Source of the DNA: Streptomyces sp. TN58
GTDB taxonomy: Bacteria; Actinomycetota; Actinomycetes; Streptomycetales; Streptomycetaceae
Assembly: GCF_001941845.1 (NCBI RefSeq)
Contig: NZ_CP018870.1
Coordinates: forward strand, 6,734,001-6,798,000
Reading direction: 5' to 3'
DNA length: 64,000 bases
This document shows, one piece after another, positions 33,925-42,377 of this stretch. The first letter of the stretch is position 1. Each line of letters starts with the position of its first letter. A program made the translations under genes and the position numbers. A model generated the notes under the pieces. The model saw nothing but the letters and a program-made list of their open reading frames with translations. It was not told the origin of the DNA and searched no databases.

Positions 33925-34863
33925 TCAGGCCTTCGGCACGGTGTTGACGTAGTCGGTTCCCGCGCTGTAGAAGCCGTCCACCGTCTTCTGGACATCCGCC
34001 GGGGAGACGGCCTCGTCCGCCTTGTAGTAGACCCAGTTGACCTTCATCTCCCAGGTGCGGGGACCGCCGGCGGCGGGAGTGTCGATGAACCAGTTGCTGA
34101 AGTGGACGTCCATCTTCTCGCGCGGGACGTACTTGCCGGAGCTGCTGAACACCTCCTTGCCGTCAAGGGAGTAGCTCACCTTTCCGTCCATGGCGGTGAT
34201 CATCAGGGTGTGCCACCCCTCAAGGCGCTGCTTGAGCGTGTGGTTGACCCGGTCCGGCGGATCGGCCTTGTACCAGCTGACGTTGTCGAGTCGCGGACCC
34301 GCCGTCCCCCAGCCGCCGTTCGGCAGGTACTCGAAGTCGAGCTCGCTGTATTCGGCCGAGTCGTCCGAGGGGGATATCGGGAAGAAGGTCTGGACGACGT
34401 GGTCGCCGTTGCGGCCGCTCGTGGGCCTGTCGCTGAAGTGGACCCGAGCGGCATAGGTTCCCGTGAAGAGGTTCTTGCCGGTGCCCTGCACCTCGACCTG
34501 CCTGGTGCCCTGCATGGTGCCGTCGGTGGAGGACTGCAGCCGCAGCACCCGGCCGCCCTGTGCGGTCGCGTCGGAGGGGAAGCCGGCGCCGTCGGCGGAC
34601 CAGCTGTCCTTGATCCCCGGGCCGCCCCCGCCGGTACGCACCTCCCAGCCGTGGGCCGCGAGCGCGGGGTCGTCCGGGCCGCTGTAGTGGAAGCTGTCGA
34701 ACAGGGTTCCCGGCGGACCGGACGGGCTCGGCGAGACGCTGGGGGCAGGCGCGGCGGCGTCCTCGCCGGGCCCGCCGGAACACGCGGCGAGCACGCACAG
34801 GACGGCGGGCAGCGTGAGCGCGGTCCACACGCGGCGACGAGGGGTGCGGCGGGGCTGGCTCAC
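33925..34863 (-). CDS. Secreted lipoprotein with GH16-type glycanase domain
   Basis: A 312-residue lipoprotein. It has a signal peptide with lipobox LAAC (Cys at about residue 28), a Ser/Pro linker and a beta-jelly-roll domain. The segment YSELDFEYLPNGGWG carries the ExDxxE-like catalytic pattern (E-L-D-F-E) of glycoside hydrolase family 16. It is supported by VRFHSDR-like strands, HTLMITAMDGKVSYSLDG and the closing WEMKVNWVYYKA. GTG 34863 follows AAGGAG. It lies directly upstream of, and divergent from, the mat-type polysaccharide operon, so trimming an exopolysaccharide is conceivable. That link and the exact substrate are inference. Confidence 0.75.
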   Translation of the reverse strand: MSQPRRTPRRRVWTALTLPAVLCVLAACSGGPGEDAAAPAPSVSPSPSGPPGTLFDSFHYSGPDDPALAAHGWEVRTGGGGPGIKDSWSADGAGFPSDATAQGGRVLRLQSSTDGTMQGTRQVEVQGTGKNLFTGTYAARVHFSDRPTSGRNGDHVVQTFFPISPSDDSAEYSELDFEYLPNGGWGTAGPRLDNVSWYKADPPDRVNHTLKQRLEGWHTLMITAMDGKVSYSLDGKEVFSSSGKYVPREKMDVHFSNWFIDTPAAGGPRTWEMKVNWVYYKADEAVSPADVQKTVDGFYSAGTDYVNTVPKA

Positions 34864-35226
34864 ACGGGCTCCTTGGGGCGTAGAGGCGGTACCTGGACAC
34901 GCCCTCTGCATGGGGGATCGTCCGCCGGGCGTACCGGCGAGGCGTCATCCTAAGACGCGTTCCGGCCTCCCCGGTGACCCACCGGTGGCCGTCGGACGGC
35001 CCCCGGACGGCCCCCGCAGGCGGCCCGTGCACGCCCTGGCCGGTACCCGGCAGCGGGCGGGCAGCCGCTACTAAGCGGTATGACAAATTCCGTTTCGATC
35101 TGGTCACGACCCTCGAACAGATCGGGCGATATACCGATATCGACCCCAACTCGCCCTCAGCTGGTGCACTAGCGTTCGCCCTGCGATCCCGCGGTCTACG
35201 TACCCTGCAATGAAAGGCCTCGCAAG
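34864..35226. promoter_or_regulatory. Promoter region of the mat-type operon
   Basis: A 363-bp divergent spacer. From about 35080 the base composition is distinctly less GC-rich, with GACAAATTCC, GGGCGATATACCGATATCG (containing the near-palindrome CGATATACCGATATCG at about 35126-35141) and GCACTAGCGTT. This suggests promoter and regulator sites for the exopolysaccharide genes. No coding sequence is supported. Confidence 0.5.
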
Positions 35227-35727
35227 GTGCGCCCAGCCACGACGTCCGTCCAGCGCGGATCGGTACCCCCGGCAGAGCCCGGCACGACCGAGTCCGGCTT
35301 CGAGGACCCCCTCCCCGCACCGGTCTTCGTCGACCAGTCGGGGCTGCGCGGCCGGCTGCTGCGCGGTGTCGGCTGGCCGGTCTCCGTGATCGGCGCGATC
35401 CTCGCGGTCGCCATGGGCAGCAGCCTGATCGGCGTACAGGCGGACGCCCCGGCGATGGGGATACCCGCCCAGCCCTCCCGCCCGCCCGTGCCGTCGCCCT
35501 CGCCGGCCCAGGCGTCCCCGCAGGCCCCGGCGTCCTCACCACGGGCGGTCGCGCGGTCCGCCGCTCCCGGTAGGAAGGCAACCCCGGCCGCCAAGTCCTC
35601 GGGCACCCCGCCGAGAACCGCGACCGCCCCGACGAGGACGGCCGGCACCGCGCCGAAACCCGCGAACACCGCGAACACCGCGCAGCGCGGGGCGAAGCCC
35701 TCGGACCGGCCGGCCAAGCAACCCTGA
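35227..35727 (+). CDS. Small membrane protein, first gene of mat-type operon
   Basis: A 166-residue protein with one predicted membrane helix (about residues 46-68, GVGWPVSVIGAILAVAMGSS) and a long Pro/Ala/Ser/Thr-rich C-terminal tail, probably outside the membrane. GTG at 35227 lies 30 bases after the last upstream stop, with GCAAG close by, so the start is only fairly certain. It lies 30 bp before the deacetylase-glycosyltransferase gene. It probably acts as an accessory or scaffold protein of the polysaccharide synthase, inferred from position only. Confidence 0.75.
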   Translation: MRPATTSVQRGSVPPAEPGTTESGFEDPLPAPVFVDQSGLRGRLLRGVGWPVSVIGAILAVAMGSSLIGVQADAPAMGIPAQPSRPPVPSPSPAQASPQAPASSPRAVARSAAPGRKATPAAKSSGTPPRTATAPTRTAGTAPKPANTANTAQRGAKPSDRPAKQP

Positions 35728-35757
35728 TCACCCGCACCACCCTCACCAGGAGCGTCA

Positions 35758-37914
35758 TTGTCCCGCCACCAGCGCCGCCGGCAGTCCCCGCTGAGGCCGC
35801 GCCGACTGGCCGCGCCGCCCCTGCGCTTCTTCATGCCGCTGTCCCTGCTCGCCTGTCTGCTCGCCCTGCTCGTCCTGCGCGGCCTCGCCACCAACGAGGC
35901 GTTCCACGACTCCCGGATCGCGATCTCGGTCGACAAGGGAACCGTGCCGGCCAACCTGCTCAAGGGCGGTCCGATCATCGACGCACGGGGTGCCAGGAAC
36001 GAGCACCCGGTGAGCTATCACGTCCCCGACCGCACCGCGGTCCTGAGCTTCGACGACGGCCCCTCGCCGGAGTGGACTCCGAAGATCCTCAAGGTGCTCG
36101 CGTCCCGGAACGTCCGGGCGGACTTCTTCGTCACCGGCGCCATGACCACCCGCCACCCGGAGCTGATCCGGCAGATCGTCGCGGGCGGCCACGAACTCGG
36201 CGTGCACACCTTCACCCACCCCGACCTGGTGTACCAGTCCCACGCCCGCACCAGCTGGGAGCTGGCGCAGACGCAGCTGGCGCTGGCCGGGGTGGCCGGC
36301 GTCCACAGCGCGCTGTTCCGCCCGCCGTACTCCTCCGACGCCACCGCGATGGACGACTGGAACTACCCGGTCATCAAGTACGTGGGGGCGCGCGGCTACC
36401 TCACCGCGTTCATCGACCGCGACACCGACGACTGGCGGCGCCCCGGCGTGGACCGGATCGTCAAGGCGGCGATGCCGGCCAAACCCGGTGCGGGCGCGCT
36501 CATCCTGCTGCACGACGCGGGCGGCGACCGTACCCAGACCGTCGCCGCGCTCGAACAGATCATCGACCGGCTGCAGGCGCAGGGCTACCGCTTCACCACC
36601 ATCTCCGACGCGCTCGGCGCCTCCAGCGCGACCGTGCCGGTGCACGGGTTCCAGCTGTGGGCGGGCAAGGGGTTCATCTGGGCCACCCAGGCCGCCGTGC
36701 TCACCCTGCCGGTGCTGGTCGGGCTGCTGGCTCTCGTCGGCTTCCTCAACTTCGGGCGGTTCGCGCTGATGCTCGTCCTCGCGCCGATCCACGCCCGCCG
36801 CTCCAAACGGCGGGACGCCTGGGGCGCGCCCGTCACCGAGCCGGTCACCGTCCTCGTACCGGCCTACAACGAACGCGAGTGCATAGCCAACACCCTCCAC
36901 TCACTCGCCGCCAGTGACCATCCCATCGAGGTCATCGTCATCGACGACGGCTCCACGGACGGCACCGCGGACATCGTGGAGGAGCTGGCCCTCCCGTACG
37001 TCCGGCTGATCCGCCAGGCCAACGGCGGCAAGTCCAGCGCGCTCAACACCGGCATCGCGGCCGCCTCGTACGACATCGTCGTGATGATGGACGGGGACAC
37101 CGTCTTCGAGCCGTCCACCGTCCGCGAACTGGTCCAGCCGTTCGGCGATCCGGCGATCGGCGCGGTCGCCGGCAACGCCAAGGTCGGCAACCGCGAGAGC
37201 CTGATCGGGGCCTGGCAGCACATCGAGTACGTCCTCGGCCACAACCTGGACCGCCGGATGTACGACATGCTGGGCGTCATCCCGACCATCCCCGGCGCCG
37301 TCGGCGCCTTCCGCAAGGAAGCCCTGCGGCGGGTCGGCGGAATGAGCGACGACACCCTCGCCGAGGACACCGACATCACCATCGCGGTGCTCTGCGACGG
37401 CTGGCGGATCGTCTACGCCGAACACGCGCGCGCCTGGACCGAGGCACCCGCCAGCCTCCAGCAGCTCTGGTCCCAGCGGTACCGCTGGAGCTACGGCAGC
37501 ATGCAGGCGATGTGGAAGCACCGCGGCGCCGTGACCTCCCGCGGCCCGGCCGGGCGCTTCGGCCGCCTCGGACTGCCGCTCGTCGTGCTCTTCGGCGTGG
37601 TCGCCCCGCTGCTGGCGCCGCTGGTCGACCTGTTCCTGCTGTACGGCGTGCTGTTCGGGGACGCCCCGATCACCCTCACCAGCTGGGGCGGCTTCATCCT
37701 GCTCCAGGCCGGGCTGTCCTGGTACGCCTTCCGGCTCGACGGGGAGAAGCCCTGGCACCTGATCAGCCTGCCGATCCAGCAGCTGGTCTACCGGCAGCTG
37801 ATGTACATCGTCCTGCTGCAGTCCGCGATCACGGCGATGACCGGTGGCCGGCTGCGCTGGCAGAAACTGAGGCGCACCGGCGAGGTCGCCGCGCCGGTGG
37901 AGGCCCGACGGTGA
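35758..37914 (+). CDS. matB: Bifunctional polysaccharide deacetylase / family 2 glycosyltransferase (MatB-like)
   Basis: A 718-residue membrane enzyme. After a membrane helix (about 20-42) comes a NodB deacetylase domain (about 90-285) with AVLSFDDGPSPEW (Asp-Asp), the metal motif HTFTH and RPPYSSD. A second helix (about 310-335) leads to a GT2 domain (about 360-600) with VTVLVPAYNERE, IDDGSTDGT, MMDGDT (DxD), EDTD and QRYRW (QxxRW), followed by several C-terminal helices. The fusion should polymerise a beta-linked amino sugar and de-N-acetylate it. The same layout is found in Streptomyces MatB, which makes poly-N-acetylglucosamine for pellet adhesion. TTG 35758 follows AGGAG. The 3' end overlaps the acyltransferase start. 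Confidence 0.9.
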   Translation: MSRHQRRRQSPLRPRRLAAPPLRFFMPLSLLACLLALLVLRGLATNEAFHDSRIAISVDKGTVPANLLKGGPIIDARGARNEHPVSYHVPDRTAVLSFDDGPSPEWTPKILKVLASRNVRADFFVTGAMTTRHPELIRQIVAGGHELGVHTFTHPDLVYQSHARTSWELAQTQLALAGVAGVHSALFRPPYSSDATAMDDWNYPVIKYVGARGYLTAFIDRDTDDWRRPGVDRIVKAAMPAKPGAGALILLHDAGGDRTQTVAALEQIIDRLQAQGYRFTTISDALGASSATVPVHGFQLWAGKGFIWATQAAVLTLPVLVGLLALVGFLNFGRFALMLVLAPIHARRSKRRDAWGAPVTEPVTVLVPAYNERECIANTLHSLAASDHPIEVIVIDDGSTDGTADIVEELALPYVRLIRQANGGKSSALNTGIAAASYDIVVMMDGDTVFEPSTVRELVQPFGDPAIGAVAGNAKVGNRESLIGAWQHIEYVLGHNLDRRMYDMLGVIPTIPGAVGAFRKEALRRVGGMSDDTLAEDTDITIAVLCDGWRIVYAEHARAWTEAPASLQQLWSQRYRWSYGSMQAMWKHRGAVTSRGPAGRFGRLGLPLVVLFGVVAPLLAPLVDLFLLYGVLFGDAPITLTSWGGFILLQAGLSWYAFRLDGEKPWHLISLPIQQLVYRQLMYIVLLQSAITAMTGGRLRWQKLRRTGEVAAPVEARR

Positions 37915-39212
37915 CCGCATCCTTCGACCTGGGGCGCACCCGGGACACCGTGCAGCTGCGCGTTCCGGCCGCACTGCGAGCCGAACCGTCGCGGGCGCCC
38001 GAGTGGGGCCCGGAGCCGGAGCCGCAGACGCAGGCGCCGCACGGGCAGGAACCGGCACCTGCCGCACGCAAGGCCGGCCGGGACCGCTACTTCGACCTGC
38101 TGCGCGCGCTGGCGCTGGGCCGCGTGGTGCTTTACCACAACTTCGGCTGGTTCTGGCTGCCGCTCGTCTTCCCGTCGATGGGCGTGATGTTCGCCCTGGC
38201 CGGGTCTCTGATGGCCCGCTCGCTCAGCCGTCCCGCCCTCGGTGTGATCCGCGGCCGACTGCGCCGGCTGCTGCCGCCGGTGTGGCTGTTCGGCGCCATC
38301 CTGGTCGCCCTCCAGATACTCGACGGCTGGGGCCCGCAGTCCGACGGCCACCCCACGTGGTGGTGGTCCAAGCTGGCCTTCTGGATCCTGCCGCTGAGCA
38401 CCCCGCCGTACGGGGAGGGGCTGGCCGGCTTCCAGCACGTCGAGGCGACCTGGGCCCTGCAGATCACCGTCCCGCTCTGGTACCTCCGCGCGTACCTCTG
38501 GTACGTCCTGCTCACGCCGCTGCTGCTGCGGGCACTGCGACGCCTTCCGGTGGTGACGCTGTCGGCCCCGCTCGCGATGGTGATCGTCATGAACACGGTC
38601 TTCGCGGACCAGGAGTTCGTCTACAGCAGGGTCTGGGAGAACGCCAACGACTTCGCCACCTTCGGCGCCTGCTGGATCCTCGGCATGGCCCACCAGGAGG
38701 GGCTGCTCAGGAAGATCCCGCAGTACGTGCTGCCGTCCGTCGCGCCGCTGATCATGGTGGCGGGCTTCTGGTACCTGCAGACCCGCCCGGTCGACCCGAC
38801 CGTGGCGACCGACATCGAGGCCTGGCCGATCGCCCAGGCCCTGTGGTCCTTCGGCTTCGTCGCCATCCTGCTCCACGTCAGCCCGTCCTGGGAGCGGTGG
38901 CCCAGGCCGCTGGAGCGCTGGAACGGCCTGGTCGGCCTGCTCAACGCACGAGCCGTCAGCTTCTACCTCTGGCACCAGGTCGCGCTGGTGGCGGCCGTGC
39001 CGCTGATCGACCCGCTCTGGAGCGTCCCCTTCTTCTACGACAACCTCAGGTGGCTGCTGGCCAGCCAGTGGTTCACCCTCCTGGTGGCGATCCCGCTGCT
39101 CGCGCTGCTGGTCCTGGCCTTCGGCTGGGTCGAGGACGTGGCGGCCAAACGCCCGCCCCGCCTCTTCCCCTACCCCCGCCGCCCCCGCGGCAGACGCCGC
39201 GCCACCGCCTGA
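37911..39212 (+). CDS. Membrane acyltransferase (acyltransferase-3 family)
   Basis: A 433-residue polytopic protein. A cytoplasmic Pro/Glu-rich head of 55 residues is followed by about ten membrane segments. The family motifs are DRYFDLLRALALGRVVLYH, MFALAGSLMARS and RRLLPPVWLFG, with SFYLWHQVAL late in the sequence. Members O- or N-acylate exported polysaccharides. The start GTG overlaps the MatB-like stop by 4 bp (GTGA), so translation is coupled and the enzyme probably decorates the same polymer. Confidence 0.9.
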   Translation: MTASFDLGRTRDTVQLRVPAALRAEPSRAPEWGPEPEPQTQAPHGQEPAPAARKAGRDRYFDLLRALALGRVVLYHNFGWFWLPLVFPSMGVMFALAGSLMARSLSRPALGVIRGRLRRLLPPVWLFGAILVALQILDGWGPQSDGHPTWWWSKLAFWILPLSTPPYGEGLAGFQHVEATWALQITVPLWYLRAYLWYVLLTPLLLRALRRLPVVTLSAPLAMVIVMNTVFADQEFVYSRVWENANDFATFGACWILGMAHQEGLLRKIPQYVLPSVAPLIMVAGFWYLQTRPVDPTVATDIEAWPIAQALWSFGFVAILLHVSPSWERWPRPLERWNGLVGLLNARAVSFYLWHQVALVAAVPLIDPLWSVPFFYDNLRWLLASQWFTLLVAIPLLALLVLAFGWVEDVAAKRPPRLFPYPRRPRGRRRATA

Positions 39213-39245
39213 CCGGCGGCCCGCACACCGGCGAAGGCGTCCGGC

Positions 39246-39935
39246 CTACCGGGGGTACCTCGTGCGGGCCGCTGTGAGGATCTCGCCCGTCTGGGCGGAG
39301 CGGAGGGGGCCCGGGCAGGAGTGGCCGCCCCAGGCCCGGCCGCCCATGCGGTGGACGCCCAGCCCACGGCCGAGGGGAGTCGTGGCGGGCTCCAGCGGCC
39401 AGCCGTGCTGGGCCATGCCCCAGGCGTAGATCCGGGCGACGGAGTCCACCTGCTGTGCGGTGAGCGGCCGGTTCGCGAAACCGGAGGTCTCCACCGAGAG
39501 CCACGACGGGTTGCCGGTGCCCTGCGCCCAGGCCCGGTCGTGCGCGGAGACGTACTGCTCGATCTCGCCGGACTGCGAGACCCAGAAGTGCGCGGAGGAC
39601 TGCACGGAGGGGTCGCTGAAGTGGGAGTGGAGGGAGTTCTCGCCCTCCTGCACGTGCAGGACCAGGCCGCGCATCTCACGGAGCCCGCCGGGGGTGAAGT
39701 TCACCGAAAGGGGCTTGCGGGTGGCGTCCGGCATCCACGCCTGTCGCCCGGGCTCGGGAGGCGCCGCTGCGGGTGGCTCCGCCCTGCCCTCGTCCTGCGG
39801 TTCGGCGAGGCGGACGGGCGAGGGGTCCTCGCCCCGGTCCACTACGCCGAAGGCGGTGGCGACGAGTCCGCTGCTGATGCAGACCATCGCGGTACGGCGG
39901 GACAGGGGCCGGGGCTTCGGTTTGCGGTGGGTCAC
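39246..39935 (-). CDS. Secreted N-acetylmuramoyl-L-alanine amidase (amidase_2 / PGRP fold)
   Basis: A 229-residue exported protein. Its N-terminal twin-arginine-like motif SRRTAMV is followed by a hydrophobic stretch, then a Pro/Glu linker. The amidase_2 domain begins at about residue 80. Zinc ligands are visible as His in LVLHVQEG and as the distal pair in GVHRMGG and GGHSCPG; the Tyr of IEQYVSAHDRAWAQGTGN lies in the active-site region. It cleaves the muramyl-L-alanine bond of peptidoglycan. It is convergent with the mat-type operon, 33 bp away, and opposite in direction. The start is ATG 39935. Confidence 0.88.
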   Translation of the reverse strand: MTHRKPKPRPLSRRTAMVCISSGLVATAFGVVDRGEDPSPVRLAEPQDEGRAEPPAAAPPEPGRQAWMPDATRKPLSVNFTPGGLREMRGLVLHVQEGENSLHSHFSDPSVQSSAHFWVSQSGEIEQYVSAHDRAWAQGTGNPSWLSVETSGFANRPLTAQQVDSVARIYAWGMAQHGWPLEPATTPLGRGLGVHRMGGRAWGGHSCPGPLRSAQTGEILTAARTRYPR

Positions 39936-40112
39936 GCGAGCGGCGCCCTGGCTGCGGCTCGTCGGGAACGGAGCATCGGAGGGTCCCCCTGCTGGACTGG
40001 CGTTCTCCAGCGGAATGCTTCCCGACCATTAGTGTCGGAATGGGACCGGATGATGACCGTTTCGTGACGGCCGAGCGGGCGCGGGCCCGTCGCGGGTCAG
40101 GATCAGGCGGAG

Positions 40113-40150
40113 TCAGGCCGCGGTCAGGCCGCGGTCAGGCCGCGGTCAGG
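40113..40150. repeat. Tandem 11-bp repeat carrying in-frame and out-of-frame stops
   Basis: The unit TCAGGCCGCGG is repeated three times (40113-40145) with a partial fourth copy, at the 3' end of the DM13 gene. On the coding strand each unit carries a TGA. Because 11 is not a multiple of three, the units place stops in all frames. Confidence 0.8.
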
Positions 40151-40728
40151 GCCGCCGCGCCGAAGGAGACGTCGAAGCGGTCGCACCAGATGGTGACGCT
40201 GGTGTAGTCGGCCGGCTTCACGTCGGCCGGGATCTCGTAGTTCTGGTCGCCCTTGTTGCCCTTGAGCTTGCCCAGGCTCACGTACTTCCCGTCGTCGAAG
40301 ACGCGCCAGCCGGCGACGCCCTCCTTCACCGGCGCATCGGTCAGCCAGACACGCAGGTCCGGGCCGTTGCTGGTGTCGAGTCCTTCCAGCCGGAGGGTGT
40401 GGGACCCGTCGGGCAGGCGGATCAGCTTCGCCGTGCCGGTGGTGGCGTGCTCGTGGCTGATCAGGCTGCCCTGCGCGAGGACCTGCGGGCCCGACGCGCC
40501 GGCGGCGGCGCCAGAGGAGCCCGACGTGCCCGAAGCGTTCGCCGAGCCCGCGGGGTCCGGGGATCCCGTGGGGCGCTGGGGCGCGGCCGCCGTCGGCAGT
40601 GCCTCGCGGACGGTCTCGTCCTGCCACAGCTTCCACGGCTGGAACCAGTACGAGCCGACGCCCAGTACCACCGCAGCCGCGACCAGCGCTCCGGCCCACA
40701 CCCGGCCGCGCCGCTTCACATCCACCAC
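40135..40728 (-). CDS. Membrane-anchored DM13-domain protein
   Basis: A 197-residue protein. It has an N-terminal membrane helix (about 11-28), a Ser/Gly/Ala-rich linker and a DM13 domain (about 85-195) with HEHATTGTAKLIRLPDG, LDTSNGPDLRVWLTD, LGKLKGNKGDQNYEIP and VTIWCDRFDVSFGAAAL. DM13 domains are proposed to carry a redox-active cysteine (the WCDRF motif) for extracellular electron transfer. The ATG is at 40728. It is a single gene, upstream of the 11-bp repeat and not coupled to its neighbours. Confidence 0.88.
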   Translation of the reverse strand: MVDVKRRGRVWAGALVAAAVVLGVGSYWFQPWKLWQDETVREALPTAAAPQRPTGSPDPAGSANASGTSGSSGAAAGASGPQVLAQGSLISHEHATTGTAKLIRLPDGSHTLRLEGLDTSNGPDLRVWLTDAPVKEGVAGWRVFDDGKYVSLGKLKGNKGDQNYEIPADVKPADYTSVTIWCDRFDVSFGAAALTAA

Positions 40729-40843
40729 TTGCCTGCCCCACTTCGTCCACCGGTCCGCTCACCGGACCGCTCACGCCATTCAACGCGGCGGCCGGCCCTG
40801 ATGCCATGCCCGGGCCGATGACGAAGTCCTTACGTCGAACCGG

Positions 40844-41794
40844 TCACCCGGGCCCCGGCCCCGGAGGGGTGTTGACGACGCCGAACGGTACGTGGACGCT
40901 CGGGGTGGCGGGGGCGGTGCCGTTCAGGTGGGAGACCTGGTCGTCGAAGAAGATGTGCGGATCGAGGACGCTCATCACAGCCGCCTTGTCGATGCCGCCG
41001 AGGAAGAACGCGTCGTTGACCCGCAGCCCCCACCGCTTGAGGCTCCTGACGGCGCGTTCGTGCGCGGGCGCGTCCCGGGCGGTGACCAGGGACACCCGCA
41101 GCCGCAGCCGGTAGCCGGGGTCCGCGCGGCGTCTCTCCTCCTCGCGGCGCTGGATGCGGTTGATCCCGGCGAGGAACTCGCTCAGGGGGCCCGGGTCGTG
41201 CGGGGTCGTGGCGTTGAGGACCTCGTGCGCGCGGAAGCCGTCGATGCCGGCGTCCTGGAAGATCCGCTCGGAGGCGTCGCCCGCCAGCACGCCGTCGAAG
41301 TCGAAGGCGATACGGAGTTCCTGGTCGCCCTCGTCGTCGACCCGGGCCGTCTGCAGCACATGCCCCGCGGGCAGTCCGTCGGCCACCGCCTGGCGCACGT
41401 CGCTCCCGTCCGCCGACAGGAACAGGGACATGTTCAGGGCCCGCATGAACCGGTGTGCCGACCGGCCCTGGCGGAAGACGGCCCGGCTGATGGGCAGGCC
41501 GTGCGCGGCGATGGAGCGCATGACCCGCAGACCGCTGTCCGGGTCGTTGCGGGAGAGGATGATGACCTCGACCAGCGGGTCGGACGGGTCCGGGGCGAGG
41601 TCGTTCAACGACAGCAGGCGCCGGACGAAGGGGAAGGCCACACCCTTGGCCAGGACGTCGTCCGCGTGGGCCTCCTGGTGGGCCCGGTAGGCGTCCTCGC
41701 CCTGCTCCCGGAACACCGCGTCGCAGTCGGCCAGGTCGAACAGGGCGCTGGAGGCGATCCCGATCACCAGGCGGTCGGACAGGTCGTACCTCAT
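40844..41794 (-). CDS. 5'-nucleotidase (cytosolic type I-like)
   Basis: A 316-residue nucleotidase of the NT5C1 family (pfam06189), which dephosphorylates nucleoside monophosphates. Family blocks are LVIGIASSALFDLADCDAVF at residues 8-27, EVIILSRNDPDSGLRVMRSI, FRQGRSAHRFMRALNMSLFLS, the HAD-like aspartates in RIAFDFDGVLAGD, VSLVTARDAP and the late PHIFFDDQVSHL. The start at ATG 41794 follows CAGGAGGG. It stands alone and is divergent from the small secreted protein gene. Confidence 0.92.
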   Translation of the reverse strand: MRYDLSDRLVIGIASSALFDLADCDAVFREQGEDAYRAHQEAHADDVLAKGVAFPFVRRLLSLNDLAPDPSDPLVEVIILSRNDPDSGLRVMRSIAAHGLPISRAVFRQGRSAHRFMRALNMSLFLSADGSDVRQAVADGLPAGHVLQTARVDDEGDQELRIAFDFDGVLAGDASERIFQDAGIDGFRAHEVLNATTPHDPGPLSEFLAGINRIQRREEERRRADPGYRLRLRVSLVTARDAPAHERAVRSLKRWGLRVNDAFFLGGIDKAAVMSVLDPHIFFDDQVSHLNGTAPATPSVHVPFGVVNTPPGPGPG

Positions 41795-42030
41795 GGCGCC
41801 CTCCTGCCGGCACACGAGCGACATCAGGATGATCATCACCCGTTCGTACCCACCGAAAATACATGCCGTCCGCGTGGCCCCACCGGCCGCCGGCTCGTGA
41901 GGGGGCGCTGCCCGCCGTACGGTGGTCAAGGCGACCGGGATCGGCACGCACGGCCATGACGCCGCGTCGGCTCTCAGGCGTGTCCGCGCCTCCGGTCGGG
42001 TGACCGCACAGCGAGAGCAGGTGCATCCCC

Positions 42031-42369
42031 TTGCGCACGACACCCCGTACCACCCACCGCACAGCAACGCGCCACCGCACAGGCACGCGCCCCCGCTCAG
42101 GCACGCGCACGTCGACCCGCGTCGCCGGTGTCCTCACCGGCCTGGCCCTCGCCCTGGGCGGCGGCGCGGCCTTCGCCGCCCCCGCGGACGTGACCGCCTG
42201 CGTCGACCAGGTCGAACGCGAACTCCAGGGCGGCGAGGCCCCGGACTCCGTCCGCATGGCCTGCTACGTCGGCCTCACCGGCGACGTCGAGCAGTGCGTG
42301 TCGGGCCTCACCGCGAGCGGCGTCACGAACGGCACCGCGGTCGGCGCCTGCCGGGTGGCCCCGCAGTAG
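42031..42369 (+). CDS. Small secreted cysteine-containing protein
   Basis: A 112-residue protein with a very basic Thr/Arg-rich N-terminus, a hydrophobic signal segment (about 31-47) and the cleavage-like site AFAAPAD. The mature part of about 62 residues has four cysteines (TACVDQ, MACYVG, EQCVSG, GACRV). The start is taken as TTG 42031; a later start would shorten the basic leader. The function is unknown. It ends 8 bp from the 3' end of the ABC transporter gene, which runs the other way, so no operon link to the peptide system is implied. Confidence 0.65.
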   Translation: MRTTPRTTHRTATRHRTGTRPRSGTRTSTRVAGVLTGLALALGGGAAFAAPADVTACVDQVERELQGGEAPDSVRMACYVGLTGDVEQCVSGLTASGVTNGTAVGACRVAPQ

Positions 42370-42377
42370 TCCCGCCG

